In this document: piece after piece, positions 8,470 to 17,141 of the stretch | How positions within the stretch are numbered: position 1 is the first letter of the stretch | How the letters are laid out: the number at the start of each line of letters is the position of its first letter | Assembly: GCA_964636665.1 (NCBI GenBank) | Contig: CAZWVT010000004.1 | Location: forward strand, 9,708 to 73,707 | Direction of reading: 5' to 3' | Length of the DNA: 64,000 bases | DNA from: JAAYLC01 sp964636665 | Lineage (GTDB): Bacteria; Bacteroidota; Bacteroidia; Flavobacteriales; Flavobacteriaceae | Made by a program: the position numbers and the translations under genes | Notes under the pieces: generated by a model | The model's database searches: none | What the model was told of the DNA's origin: nothing | What the model saw: only the letters and a program-made list of their open reading frames with translations

Positions 8470-8982
8470 TTACTGTACGATAAGTTTTCCTTTCATCAAT
8501 GCTACGTGACCGGGAAATGAGCAAATATAGTCATAAGATCCGGCTGCAGGAGCTGTAAACTCAATTCTGGTTTCTTCACCTCCACCGATAGTTTCGGTAT
8601 ATGCAATTACTTGGTCTTCCATATCAACCGGAATGTAGTCATTGTCTTCGGCGGTAGCTGCTGCTATTCCAAATTCAGTAACATCGGTTCCTTGAGCAAG
8701 AAGCACCCAGTTGTGACCCATTACTTTTTCATCCATTTGGCCTACGTGTTTTAAGATTAAAGTCACTTTCTGACCGGCTCTTACGCGCAATTCACTTTTA
8801 TTGAATTGCATTTGATCGTTCCCTTCAATTGTAAGGGTCACTGCATCACTTGCAGCATCAGTTCGTGCAGGTTCATCTTGTACTTGAGTACCAATTGTCG
8901 TAGTTGGTGTTTCCTCTTTTTTCTTGTTGTCTCCGCAACTCAATGCAAGGACAGCCACAGAAATCAATAATAGTTTTTTCAT
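8470..8982 (-). CDS. Azurin-type cupredoxin, lipoprotein
   Basis: A 170-residue lipoprotein azurin. The signal ends in the lipobox ALSC (Cys16), followed by a Lys/Glu/Thr-rich linker to about residue 40. The type 1 copper ligands are visible: His in MGHNW, Cys in ICSF, His in PGH and Met in ALMKG. It would be a membrane-tethered periplasmic electron carrier, probably to a cytochrome c peroxidase or terminal oxidase (inference). It has its own promoter at 9021-9050 and ends at the shared terminator. Confidence 0.95.
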   Translation of the reverse strand: MKKLLLISVAVLALSCGDNKKKEETPTTTIGTQVQDEPARTDAASDAVTLTIEGNDQMQFNKSELRVRAGQKVTLILKHVGQMDEKVMGHNWVLLAQGTDVTEFGIAAATAEDNDYIPVDMEDQVIAYTETIGGGEETRIEFTAPAAGSYDYICSFPGHVALMKGKLIVQ

Positions 8983-9020
8983 TATATGATATAGTTTTTG
9001 GTTACTTTTGAATTTGTGAA

Positions 9021-9050
9021 CAAAATTAATCTCAAAATTTACGATTGCAA
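9021..9050 (-). promoter_or_regulatory. Bacteroidota-type promoter of azurin gene
   Basis: On the minus strand: -33 TTG (9050-9048), 19-nt spacer, -7 TAATTTTG (9028-9021), a full match to TTG-N17-23-TAnnTTTG. The leader would be about 35 nt. Confidence 0.7.
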
Positions 9051-9141
9051 AATTATGACGCGAATTTTATTATATATTTTAATTGATTTTCATAACTTTT
9101 GTATTTCGTTAACAATTCTTCCAAAATAATTTGTTGTAGAA

Positions 9142-9876
9142 ATGCTTTCTTTTTTTAATAAAAAATACCACATTGCCGATTATCTTCCCGGTTTGATTGA
9201 TTTTCATTGCCATTTATTACCCGAAATCGATGACGGTGCCCAAAGTCCGGAAGTATCTCTCGAAATGATTGGAGAGTACAAATCTCTTGGATATAAAGGT
9301 GTCATTGCAACGCCTCATATTATGGAGGATTTTTATTCAAATAATACAGCGATTATTTTAGCCAAATTAGATGAATTTCAAAACTTCCTTTCTGAATCCG
9401 GCTTTACGGATTTTTCGGTAAAAGCTGCTGCCGAATATATGATGGACAAACAGTTTGACAGTTTGGTTTTAAAGAAAGATTTGTTGCCTTTGGTGGGTAA
9501 AAAAGTATTGGTAGAAATGTCCTATCTTCAAAAAATGATTTATACTGATTCTCAATTGTTTGAATTAAAACAACAAGGATTCACCCCTATTTTAGCACAT
9601 CCGGAACGCTATGTTTATCTGAAAGATCGAACAGAGGTTTTAGATTTCAAAAAGAAAGGTTGTTATTTACAGCTCAATCTACTGTCCTTATCCCAACATT
9701 ATGGAAGTCAAGTGCAACATAAAGCACTCGATTTATTGTGTAACGGTCATTATGACATTATGGGAACAGATGCACATAATCCGCGGCATTTAAGAGCACT
9801 AAAAGATATTACATTGTCAAAAAAACAAATCCCTTTTTTTGAAGCCCTTGTAGAAAACACGATGAATTTTGTTTAA
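9142..9876 (+). CDS. CpsB/CapC-type protein tyrosine phosphatase (PHP fold)
   Basis: This 244-residue manganese-dependent phosphatase belongs to the PHP superfamily. It has the family metal motifs DFHCHLLPEIDDG (about 21-33), TPHIMEDF, the HPERY segment near 153 and GTDAHN near 212. Such enzymes dephosphorylate BY-kinases that control capsule or EPS assembly. Its gene is convergent with the Wzc-type kinase gene and overlaps it by 4 nt at the 3' ends, so kinase and phosphatase are neighbours but not on the same transcript. Confidence 0.92.
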   Translation: MLSFFNKKYHIADYLPGLIDFHCHLLPEIDDGAQSPEVSLEMIGEYKSLGYKGVIATPHIMEDFYSNNTAIILAKLDEFQNFLSESGFTDFSVKAAAEYMMDKQFDSLVLKKDLLPLVGKKVLVEMSYLQKMIYTDSQLFELKQQGFTPILAHPERYVYLKDRTEVLDFKKKGCYLQLNLLSLSQHYGSQVQHKALDLLCNGHYDIMGTDAHNPRHLRALKDITLSKKQIPFFEALVENTMNFV

Positions 9877-12248
9877 AAACTTTTTCTAAGTCGTTTCCAA
9901 AAAGAAACTTTGTTATCTTGATAGTAGTACCCATAACGGTTACCATATCCGATTTTATCGATTGTTACATTATTCAGAATAAAAGCCACATTTTTCAATC
10001 TTCCACTTTCAATATTGGATGTAGGGAACTCCAATAATCTTTTCTCTGTATATCCGGCTCGCAATACATAAAGCATTACATCCGCATATTTATTTATTAA
10101 AAATGTATCGGTAACAAGAAGTGTAGGTGCAGTATCCACAATGACATAATCAAATTCTTCTCGTAATTCTTCAAATAGCTGTGCACTTCGGTCACGCATC
10201 CATAGTTCTGCAGGATTTGGCGGAATCGTTCCTGAATAAATTAGTGAAAGATTTTTATTCAATTCACTTTGTTGTACGTATTGAGAAACATTGGTGTCTT
10301 CATGTACCAAAAACTCTACGACTCCTTTATGGTGATTTCTTTCGTCGTGGGAATATCGATGAATCTGTGGATTTCGAATATCTGCTCCTACCAACACGAC
10401 CTTAGCACCTGTATTTGCTAATGTAAGTGCAAGATTAAACGAACAAAATGTTTTTCCTTCACCCTTTATCGTAGAAGTTACAAAAATCACTTTTCCGTCG
10501 GTTGAATTTTTAGAATTGATAAACATATATTGCAAATTCGTACGCAACATTCTGAAAGCCTCAGCAAGCAATGAACGGTCGTTTGTTTGAATTATTTCAG
10601 AATCATTTTTCTCTAATTTTGGAATTTCACCTATTATCGGAACATTTTTAACAATCTGAGAAATATCAGTTTTTTCACGAATCTTGTTATCCAATAGAGT
10701 TTTTAGATAAATGACAAGAAAAGGAATCAAAAGTCCTATAATGAAAGATGCTAAAAGTATAATTGATTTTTTGGGTGAAACAGGCAAATAAGAACTGTAT
10801 GCGTAATCCACAACTTTTGCTTTGGGCGTAGTAACTGCCAGCGAAATTGCATTTTCTTCCCGCTTCTGAAGCAAATACAGATAAAGTGTTTCTTTAATTT
10901 CTTGTTGTCTGCTGATACTTCGGAATATTTTTTCTTTTGATGGCGCCGAAGTAATTTTAGTATCAATTTCAGCTTCTTGTTTCCTAATATCTTCTCGTTG
11001 AATCAGCAAAGAATTTTGAGCATTGTTCAATCCTTCAAGTACTGCTCTACGAAGACCTTCAAGTTCCTGAGTCATTGTAACTACAATCGGGTTAAGCTCC
11101 GTAGAACTAATCAGCATCCGAGAACGTTCCATTGCAACCTGATTGTATGCCTGAATATTAGAGCTTATTCTTTCCGATTCGACTCCGATATTGGCAGGCA
11201 GCAATTCTCCCATTTCCAATTGCTGTACATACTCAATCATATTCCGAACCAACTCAAGCTGGACTTCAATTTCCATTGCTCTTTTGGTAAATTCACTTTC
11301 GCTTCTTAGGAATATTTCACCTTCAACTTGTAAATCAGTCAGTTTGTTGGATTGTTTGAATTCGACTTTTCCCAATTCGACAGAGTCTAACTCTTCTGAA
11401 ATAATAATCAATCTGCCATTAATAAAATTAGCAGTATTTCGTGCTACTTCATTACGATCTTCGGTTGCATCCAGATTATACTGATTGATTAACTCATTGA
11501 GAACGGCTCTTGCTTTTTTAGCATTAGGCAAGTTTAAGGCAAGCTGAATTACACTGCTCATCTCCATTAACCGGTCAACTTGAATGTTTTGCCTATAATA
11601 TGCCACCGTAGTGTGCATACTGCTGATATTCACTCGAATTTCATTGCTTTCTTTATCTTCAGACCAATTTTCAACTTCTCTTTTCTGAACAACCACCTCG
11701 CCCATGGGAACATAAAAAGGTTCTCCAAAAGGGATCTCTCTGACTTCTTCAGTATCGCTTAATCGGTATTGAAATGTTTGTTCGTCTAAAACTTTAATAT
11801 AAAATGCAGGAGCGGGAAACAGTAAAGAATCTTCCGGCGTAAGAATCAAAACTTCAAAAGGGATGTCTTCATAAAGCTCGGTATCACGAACCTTCCCTTC
11901 TGAAAAGTAACGGATGTTGAGTTTTAATTTTTCAACAACACTTTCTGTGATACTTTTTGATTTTAAAATTTGAATCTCATTTTCAAATCCTGATGGACTT
12001 AAAGAGCCTGTTAGTCCTAAATCTTCAAAAGCTGCCAGTTCGGAAAGCGCACTGTTTTTTTCGTCCTTAATCAGAATGACTGCTTTTGTTTCATAAATTG
12101 GTGTAGTATATCGTAAATAGAGAAATGCTATTGTAATAAATACAATTACCGAGATAACAAACCACGGCCAGTAACGCAGGTATAAAACTATTTGGTCTCT
12201 CAGATTAATATTTGAATCTTCAGGTCGTGTATATTCTGTATTTTCCAT
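9873..12248 (-). CDS. Wzc-type polysaccharide copolymerase / tyrosine autokinase
   Basis: A 791-residue fused Wzz-BY-kinase of the inner membrane that controls export of capsular or exopolysaccharide. Order: cytosolic tail, TM1 at about 31-51, Wzz domain, long periplasmic coiled coil (about 270-460), TM2 near 500-525, then the kinase domain. Kinase motifs: Walker A with KGEGKT and catalytic K599, Walker A' VVLVGADIRNP, Walker B DYVIVDTAP. The C-terminus carries a tyrosine cluster (YGNRYGYYYQ) where autophosphorylation is expected. It starts 6 nt after the Wza-type gene, forming an operon. Confidence 0.96.
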   Translation of the reverse strand: MENTEYTRPEDSNINLRDQIVLYLRYWPWFVISVIVFITIAFLYLRYTTPIYETKAVILIKDEKNSALSELAAFEDLGLTGSLSPSGFENEIQILKSKSITESVVEKLKLNIRYFSEGKVRDTELYEDIPFEVLILTPEDSLLFPAPAFYIKVLDEQTFQYRLSDTEEVREIPFGEPFYVPMGEVVVQKREVENWSEDKESNEIRVNISSMHTTVAYYRQNIQVDRLMEMSSVIQLALNLPNAKKARAVLNELINQYNLDATEDRNEVARNTANFINGRLIIISEELDSVELGKVEFKQSNKLTDLQVEGEIFLRSESEFTKRAMEIEVQLELVRNMIEYVQQLEMGELLPANIGVESERISSNIQAYNQVAMERSRMLISSTELNPIVVTMTQELEGLRRAVLEGLNNAQNSLLIQREDIRKQEAEIDTKITSAPSKEKIFRSISRQQEIKETLYLYLLQKREENAISLAVTTPKAKVVDYAYSSYLPVSPKKSIILLASFIIGLLIPFLVIYLKTLLDNKIREKTDISQIVKNVPIIGEIPKLEKNDSEIIQTNDRSLLAEAFRMLRTNLQYMFINSKNSTDGKVIFVTSTIKGEGKTFCSFNLALTLANTGAKVVLVGADIRNPQIHRYSHDERNHHKGVVEFLVHEDTNVSQYVQQSELNKNLSLIYSGTIPPNPAELWMRDRSAQLFEELREEFDYVIVDTAPTLLVTDTFLINKYADVMLYVLRAGYTEKRLLEFPTSNIESGRLKNVAFILNNVTIDKIGYGNRYGYYYQDNKVSFWKRLRKSF

Positions 12249-12254
12249 TATAAA

Positions 12255-13037
12255 TTATCTGAAAATAATAACAAGTACTGAAATTAACAAGGATGCCATA
12301 CTAACATACACTGATGAATTTCTGTTAAAACTAGAACTTTGACGTTGCGCCGTATTGGGTTCTACATAAATTATATCGTGTTGTTGCAGATAATAAAATT
12401 CAGAATTCAACACATCTGCATCCGTTAAATCCAAATATTTATATTGTTTGGCTCCATCATTTTCTCTGACTACCAATACATTATTTCTTTGTCCGAAAAT
12501 AGTCATATCGCCTGCCAATCCAAGTGCTTCAGGCAACGAAATTCGTTCACCCGAAACTGTATAAGTTCCCGGACGGGCTACTTCACCCAAAACACTCACG
12601 GTAAAATTCATAATTCTGACATTAACCACCGGATCTTTTACATAGTCAGAAATTTTATCGGTAAGCAAATCTCTTAAACTTTTGGTGTTTAATCCATTTA
12701 CCGAGATTTCACCCAAAACAGGAAAGTTGATTTTTCCTTCGGTGTCAACTAAATATCCGATTTCCTGCGTATTGTTTTGAGACAACATTTCTCCTCTGGA
12801 TACTAACGGTCTGGAAATCATCAACAAGTTAAAAGGAAGGACCGATTCCATATTTGCAGCCGAAACTGTAATACTCAGAATGTCATTGGGTTTTATGGTG
12901 ACAGGATTGAAATTAATCTGATAAGTTGACAAATTCTCGATTTCCTGAAAGTAAGCAATTTTTTTTCTGGGAACACACGAAGCAGAAACTACAAGGATTA
13001 AAATTCCCAATAATATGGTTTGGTAGTTGAATTTCAT
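12255..13037 (-). CDS. Wza-type polysaccharide export lipoprotein
   Basis: Outer-membrane polysaccharide export protein of 260 residues. A lipoprotein signal ends in SASC (Cys21). The Poly_export domain follows at about 45-140 (with KPNDILSI), then one SLBB-like domain at 145-225 (VSVLGEVARPGTY). A C-terminal hydrophobic helix at about 243-259 probably crosses the outer membrane. It pairs with the kinase downstream. The upstream region has a -7 box TACTTTTG on the minus strand (13142-13149) but no good -33 element, giving a leader of about 100 nt. Other polymer-synthesis genes are not in the window. Confidence 0.93.
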   Translation of the reverse strand: MKFNYQTILLGILILVVSASCVPRKKIAYFQEIENLSTYQINFNPVTIKPNDILSITVSAANMESVLPFNLLMISRPLVSRGEMLSQNNTQEIGYLVDTEGKINFPVLGEISVNGLNTKSLRDLLTDKISDYVKDPVVNVRIMNFTVSVLGEVARPGTYTVSGERISLPEALGLAGDMTIFGQRNNVLVVRENDGAKQYKYLDLTDADVLNSEFYYLQQHDIIYVEPNTAQRQSSSFNRNSSVYVSMASLLISVLVIIFR

Positions 13038-13211
13038 AAGAAATATTTACGACTAATATATTAAATTAATCATTCAAAAAAATTAGATGAGTTTTTATTG
13101 AAATTCGTTATTTGAAATTCTTCTATTCATCTAAAAAATGCCAAAAGTATTGAAGAAATTGGTTTTATCCTAAAAAAAATGAATGTTATAAAAAATAAAG
13201 TAATGCCAAAA

Positions 13212-13251
13212 AGTTCTTTTGAAAGAAAAATCAAGTCTTTTCAAAAGAACT
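13212..13251 (-). terminator. Terminator downstream of the ferredoxin gene
   Basis: Inverted repeat with 12-13-bp arms, AGTTCTTTTGAAA (13212-13224) and TTTCAAAAGAACT (13239-13251), loop about 14 nt. On the minus strand it is followed by a short T run, just past the ferredoxin stop codon. Confidence 0.65.
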
Positions 13252-13259
13252 ATTCGGGT

Positions 13260-13610
13260 TTATTCATTGTGTAGAAATGCTTTTTTGCTCAATAATTCTT
13301 CTTCAGATTCAACATAATCTTCATCAGGCACACAACAATCTACGGGACATACAGCCGCACATTGAGGTTCTTCATGAAATCCTTTACACTCTGTACATTT
13401 ATCGGGAACGATATAATATATTTCATCGCTTATCGGTTCTTGAGCTTCATCTGCATCGGCAGCTTCGCCGTGTGGCAACACAATTTTTCCGTCAAGTGCT
13501 GTACCATCAGCATAACGCCAATCATCAGCACCTTCGTATATTGCATTATTTGGACATTCCGGTTCACATGCGCCACAATTTATACATTCGTCTGTTATAA
13601 TAATTGCCAT
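13260..13610 (-). CDS. 4Fe-4S dicluster ferredoxin
   Basis: A 116-residue small iron-sulfur protein. The first cluster motif is CINCGACEPECP near residues 9-20; the second half has CTEC followed by CAAVCPVDCC near 82-102. A longer start at 13694 is possible but would put the start codon upstream of the promoter at 13637-13667; the ATG at 13610 follows that promoter by 27 nt and begins with the usual MAIIITDEC. It is an electron carrier in the cytosol. It is divergent from the acyl-CoA reductase gene, sharing an overlapping promoter region. Confidence 0.92.
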   Translation of the reverse strand: MAIIITDECINCGACEPECPNNAIYEGADDWRYADGTALDGKIVLPHGEAADADEAQEPISDEIYYIVPDKCTECKGFHEEPQCAAVCPVDCCVPDEDYVESEEELLSKKAFLHNE

Positions 13611-13633
13611 AGCTTTTACTTTTTTTAACTTTG
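13604..13633 (+). promoter_or_regulatory. Promoter of the acyl-CoA reductase gene
   Basis: -33 TTG at 13604-13606, 19-nt spacer, -7 TAACTTTG at 13626-13633. The match is complete. The leader to the ATG at 13675 would be about 37 nt. It interlocks with the opposite promoter at 13637-13667. Confidence 0.7.
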
Positions 13634-13636
13634 CTG

Positions 13637-13667
13637 CAAAGGTACAGTCAAACAAGGCTAACTCCAA
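13637..13667 (-). promoter_or_regulatory. Promoter of the ferredoxin gene
   Basis: On the minus strand: TTG (13667-13665), 20-nt spacer, TACCTTTG (13644-13637). It is a full match, giving a leader of about 22 nt. The two -7 boxes are separated by only CTG and form an inverted repeat. Confidence 0.7.
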
Positions 13668-13674
13668 ATAAACT

Positions 13675-14724
13675 ATGGATTTATACACACGCATTAACGC
13701 TTTTGAAGCACTGGGAATTTATCTGAATAAAATTGCTTCAGATTATGAGAATTATCAAAAAAAAGAAGGAAAATCAACCCCGGCAACGCAATTATTAGAA
13801 AATGCCTCACAACACAACGGATGGTTTACATCTGAAAACATTCTTTTGTCGCTCCGAAATTGGTCAAAAACTTTATCAAAAGAGAATTTAATCAAATGGA
13901 CTTCAGCGTATCAATTTACTGACAAACCTCCTAAAACTGTAGCTATCATTCTGGCCGGGAACATTCCTCTGGTTGGATTTCACGACTTTTTAAGCGTTTT
14001 GATTTCCGGAAACAATGTACTTGTCAAATTGTCGTCAAATGATAATTTATTACTTCCTTTTTTATCAGATTTTTTAATCAATCACGAGCCTGAATTTAAA
14101 AACAGCATTCGATTTTCTGAGGACAATCTTAAAAACTTTGATGCTGTTATAGCTACCGGAAGCAACAATACCGCACGCTATTTTGAATACTACTTCGGGA
14201 AATATCCCAATATCATAAGACACAACAGAAATTCTGTGGCGATTTTAACAGGCAATGAAACGCTTGAAGAACTACAGAAACTCTGTAAAGATATTTTTAC
14301 TTTCTTCGGATTAGGTTGCAGAAACGTTTCGAAGCTATATGTTCCTAATAATTATGATTTCGATTTGTTTTTCAAAGCTTGCTACGATTGGAAAGAAATT
14401 ATCCATAACAATAAATACATCAACAATTATGACTACAACAAAGCGGTTTATTTGATGGATAATCTACCCCTGTTGGATAACGAATTTTTGATTTTAAAGG
14501 AAGATTCACAGCTCTCCTCTCCCATTGCTGTATTGTTCTATGAATATTATGATTCACTTCCAAAACTTCGAAAGCATCTACAATCGATTTCAACCGATAT
14601 TCAATGTGTGGTTTCTTCCTATCTCGAACCGAACGATGTTGATTTCGGAGAAACTCAAGAACCTAAATTGTGGGAATATGCGGACAATGTTGACACGCTA
14701 AAGTTTCTTTTAGAAATTTCATAA
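13675..14724 (+). CDS. Acyl-CoA reductase (LuxC-like, ALDH fold)
   Basis: A 349-residue protein related to LuxC-type acyl-CoA reductases. Features include the nucleotide-binding AIILAGNIPLVG segment near residue 85, ATGSNNTARYFEYYF near 155, and the thioester Cys in FFGLGCRNVSKLY near 213-225. The true substrate in flavobacteria is unknown. It is the first gene of a run with serC and serA and is divergent from a ferredoxin gene, an arrangement I believe is conserved in flavobacteria. A link to a fatty aldehyde or to a serine-pathway acyl intermediate is inference only. Confidence 0.85.
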   Translation: MDLYTRINAFEALGIYLNKIASDYENYQKKEGKSTPATQLLENASQHNGWFTSENILLSLRNWSKTLSKENLIKWTSAYQFTDKPPKTVAIILAGNIPLVGFHDFLSVLISGNNVLVKLSSNDNLLLPFLSDFLINHEPEFKNSIRFSEDNLKNFDAVIATGSNNTARYFEYYFGKYPNIIRHNRNSVAILTGNETLEELQKLCKDIFTFFGLGCRNVSKLYVPNNYDFDLFFKACYDWKEIIHNNKYINNYDYNKAVYLMDNLPLLDNEFLILKEDSQLSSPIAVLFYEYYDSLPKLRKHLQSISTDIQCVVSSYLEPNDVDFGETQEPKLWEYADNVDTLKFLLEIS

Positions 14725-14852
14725 CAATAATTTAGTGAATCAGAGTATATGAGTAAGAACTTTATTCTCATCTTTGTACTGTAAAAAAAATGAAAAATTA
14801 TTAATTTTCACACAATTCAACTAAAAACCAAAATAAATAATTATTATCAATT

Positions 14853-15920
14853 ATGAAAAAACATAATTTTAGTGCCGGTCCGGCGATTCTTCCGGAGGAT
14901 GTTTTTAAAAAAGCATCACAAGCTGTTTTAAACTTTAACGACCTCAATCTTTCACTACTTGAAATCTCACATCGCAGCAAAGATTTTGTCGCTGTTATGG
15001 AACGTGCTCGGAGTTTGGCTTTAGAACATTTAGAATTGCACGGAAAAGGTTATAAAGCATTGTATTTACAAGGCGGTGCGAGTATGCAGTTTCTTATGGT
15101 TGCCTACAATTTATTAAATAAAAAAGCGGCTTATACCAACACCGGAACCTGGAGTTCCAACGCCATAAAAGAAGCGAAAAATTTTGGAGCAATAGATGTC
15201 GTGGCGTCTTCTGAAAGTAACGGATTTAATTTTATTCCAAAAGATTACAACATACCCGAGGATGCCGATTATTTTCACTGTACCAGCAACAACACCATTT
15301 ACGGAACTCAGATGCGTCATTTTCCCGATTCACCGATTCCTTTGGTTTGCGACATGAGCAGCGATATTTTTTCACGGCAATTGGACTTTTCAAAATTTGA
15401 TTTAATCTATGCCGGCGCTCAAAAAAATATGGGACCTGCGGGAACTACTTTGGTAATTCTCAAAGAAGAACTTTTGGGAAAAGTCTCTCGCACCATTCCT
15501 TCAATTTTAGATTATTCCGTTCACATCCGAAAAGAAAGCATGTTCAATACGCCCGGTGTTTTTGCAGTTTACGTTTCCATGTTGAATTTAGAATGGTTGA
15601 AAAAACAAGGAGGCATTTCGGAAATTGAAAAAAAGAATGTAGAAAAAGCTGAATTGCTCTATAATGAGATTGACAGAAATTCAATTTTTGAAGCCTATGT
15701 TCCTGAAAAAGAAGATCGTTCTTTGATGAATATTACTTTTAATATTAAAAACGAGCAACTAAAAGCCAAATTTGATGAGTTAGCTGTTTCTGCCGGAATC
15801 AGTGGAATCAAAGGTCACAGAAGTATTGGCGGATATCGCGCATCGATTTACAATGCAATGCCTTTGAATAGTGTAAAAGTCCTCGTGGATGTAATGAAAC
15901 AAATAGAGCAAGAAGCTTAA
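14853..15920 (+). CDS. serC: Phosphoserine aminotransferase
   Basis: SerC is the PLP enzyme that makes phosphoserine from 3-phosphohydroxypyruvate and also serves the pyridoxal phosphate pathway. It begins with the family words HNFSAGPAILP, has LQGGASMQF, and carries the PLP lysine in AGAQKNMGPAGTT (about residues 189-201). The length (355 aa) is normal. It is 128 nt after the acyl-CoA reductase gene and 16 nt before serA, so serC-serA form one unit. Confidence 0.97.
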   Translation: MKKHNFSAGPAILPEDVFKKASQAVLNFNDLNLSLLEISHRSKDFVAVMERARSLALEHLELHGKGYKALYLQGGASMQFLMVAYNLLNKKAAYTNTGTWSSNAIKEAKNFGAIDVVASSESNGFNFIPKDYNIPEDADYFHCTSNNTIYGTQMRHFPDSPIPLVCDMSSDIFSRQLDFSKFDLIYAGAQKNMGPAGTTLVILKEELLGKVSRTIPSILDYSVHIRKESMFNTPGVFAVYVSMLNLEWLKKQGGISEIEKKNVEKAELLYNEIDRNSIFEAYVPEKEDRSLMNITFNIKNEQLKAKFDELAVSAGISGIKGHRSIGGYRASIYNAMPLNSVKVLVDVMKQIEQEA

Positions 15921-15936
15921 AAACAATTATTTAGAA

Positions 15937-16896
15937 ATGAAAATACTCGCAAACGATGGAATTTCCCAAAGTGGGATTGATGCTTTGGAAGCAGCCGGTC
16001 ATAATGTTCACTTGGTGCATGTGACACAAGAACAACTGATTAATTATATCAACGAACATCAAATAGATGTGCTTCTTGTTCGGAGTGCAACGAAAGTAAG
16101 AAAAGATATAATCGACCAATGTCCTTCTTTAAAAATTATAGGTCGCGGCGGCGTCGGGATGGACAATATTGATGTTGAATATGCCCGATTAAAAGGAATA
16201 CACGTAATTAATACACCGGCAGCATCTTCAGCTTCTGTTGCCGAATTGGCTTTTGCACATCTTTTCGGAGCGGTTCGTTTTTTACATCATTCCAATCGGG
16301 ATATGCCATTGGAAGGCGATTCCCGATTTAAGGAATTAAAGAAAACTTACAGTCGTGGCGAAGAACTGAGAGGAAAAACATTGGGAATTATCGGTTCCGG
16401 TAAAATTGCTCGGGAAATGGCAAAATTGGCAATTGGTGTGGGAATGAAAGTAATCGTTACACGTAAAAGCAACGAGGCAATCCCTCCCATTGAACTCCAT
16501 TTTTTTGACGGTCAAAAATTAACTTTTAAACTTTCTAATGTTTCGATGGATAAATTGCTGAGTGAAAGTGATTATATCAGTTTACACGTGCCTGCTCAAA
16601 CAAAACCAATTCTTGGCAAAGAAGAATTTGACAAAATAAAAGACGGTGCAGGAATCATCAACACGGCTCGTGGTGGAATTATCGATGAAGAGGCATTGAT
16701 AGAAGCATTAGAATCAGAGAAAGTTCGGTTTGCCGCATTGGATGTTTTTGAAAACGAACCCTCACCTTCGATAAAAATATTGATGAACAACAAAATTTCA
16801 TTAAGTCCTCATATTGGCGGTTCCACTGTGGAAGCTCAAGATCGTATAGGAACTGAATTGGCACAGCAGATTATTCATATTAACAAACAACTTTAA
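15937..16896 (+). CDS. serA: D-3-phosphoglycerate dehydrogenase (short form)
   Basis: NAD-dependent D-2-hydroxyacid dehydrogenase of 319 residues, lacking the ACT regulatory domain of long SerA. Motifs: GRGGVGMDNID near 69, Rossmann GIIGSGKIAREMA near 149-161, catalytic Arg in INTARGGIIDEEAL near 244-252, Glu in FENEP, and His in SPHIGGSTVEAQ. With serC next to it, the likely role is the first step of serine synthesis. A modest insert (about 185-200) precedes the second half. Confidence 0.94.
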   Translation: MKILANDGISQSGIDALEAAGHNVHLVHVTQEQLINYINEHQIDVLLVRSATKVRKDIIDQCPSLKIIGRGGVGMDNIDVEYARLKGIHVINTPAASSASVAELAFAHLFGAVRFLHHSNRDMPLEGDSRFKELKKTYSRGEELRGKTLGIIGSGKIAREMAKLAIGVGMKVIVTRKSNEAIPPIELHFFDGQKLTFKLSNVSMDKLLSESDYISLHVPAQTKPILGKEEFDKIKDGAGIINTARGGIIDEEALIEALESEKVRFAALDVFENEPSPSIKILMNNKISLSPHIGGSTVEAQDRIGTELAQQIIHINKQL

Positions 16897-16912
16897 GTTT
16901 AATTGAATCAAA

Positions 16913-16939
16913 AAACAAGCTGAATTCAGTTTATTGTTT
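16913..16939 (+). terminator. Weak palindromic hairpin after serA
   Basis: A perfect 10-bp palindrome CTGAATTCAG (16920-16929) flanked by AAACAA and TTGTTT arms. It could be a weak terminator for serC-serA, but the GC content is low. Confidence 0.3.
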
Positions 16940-17052
16940 TAACCTTTTTCCATCTCAGCTTGAAATTCTTCCATAACCGGTTTGACTGTGCTTTCGGGCA
17001 AATCGGCTATGGATATCATCAGCCCTTCTACAGCATTATTAAATAATGAACG
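16939..17052 (-). pseudogene. Possible remnant of a protein C-terminus
   Basis: In the 245-nt spacer between serA and the aspartate kinase gene, one minus-strand frame is open for 37 codons and reads like real protein (a segment EGLMISIADLPESTV followed by an acidic helix ending EKG and a stop). It is closed upstream by TGA at 17055-17053 and has no good start except an internal ATG. I do not recognise the family. It may be a decayed gene end or a 26-residue small protein. Confidence 0.35.
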
Positions 17053-17141
17053 TCATTAAGAACCATATTAATTAAAAAAAACTTACTTATAATATAAATA
17101 TTCTCTAAGAAGTTAAATGAAAATATGAAATCAGAAAAAAG

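Noticed and set aside
13611..13694. Longer N-terminus of the 4Fe-4S ferredoxin
   Set aside because: It would include the promoter region and overlap the divergent gene's start; homologues begin with MAIIITDEC.
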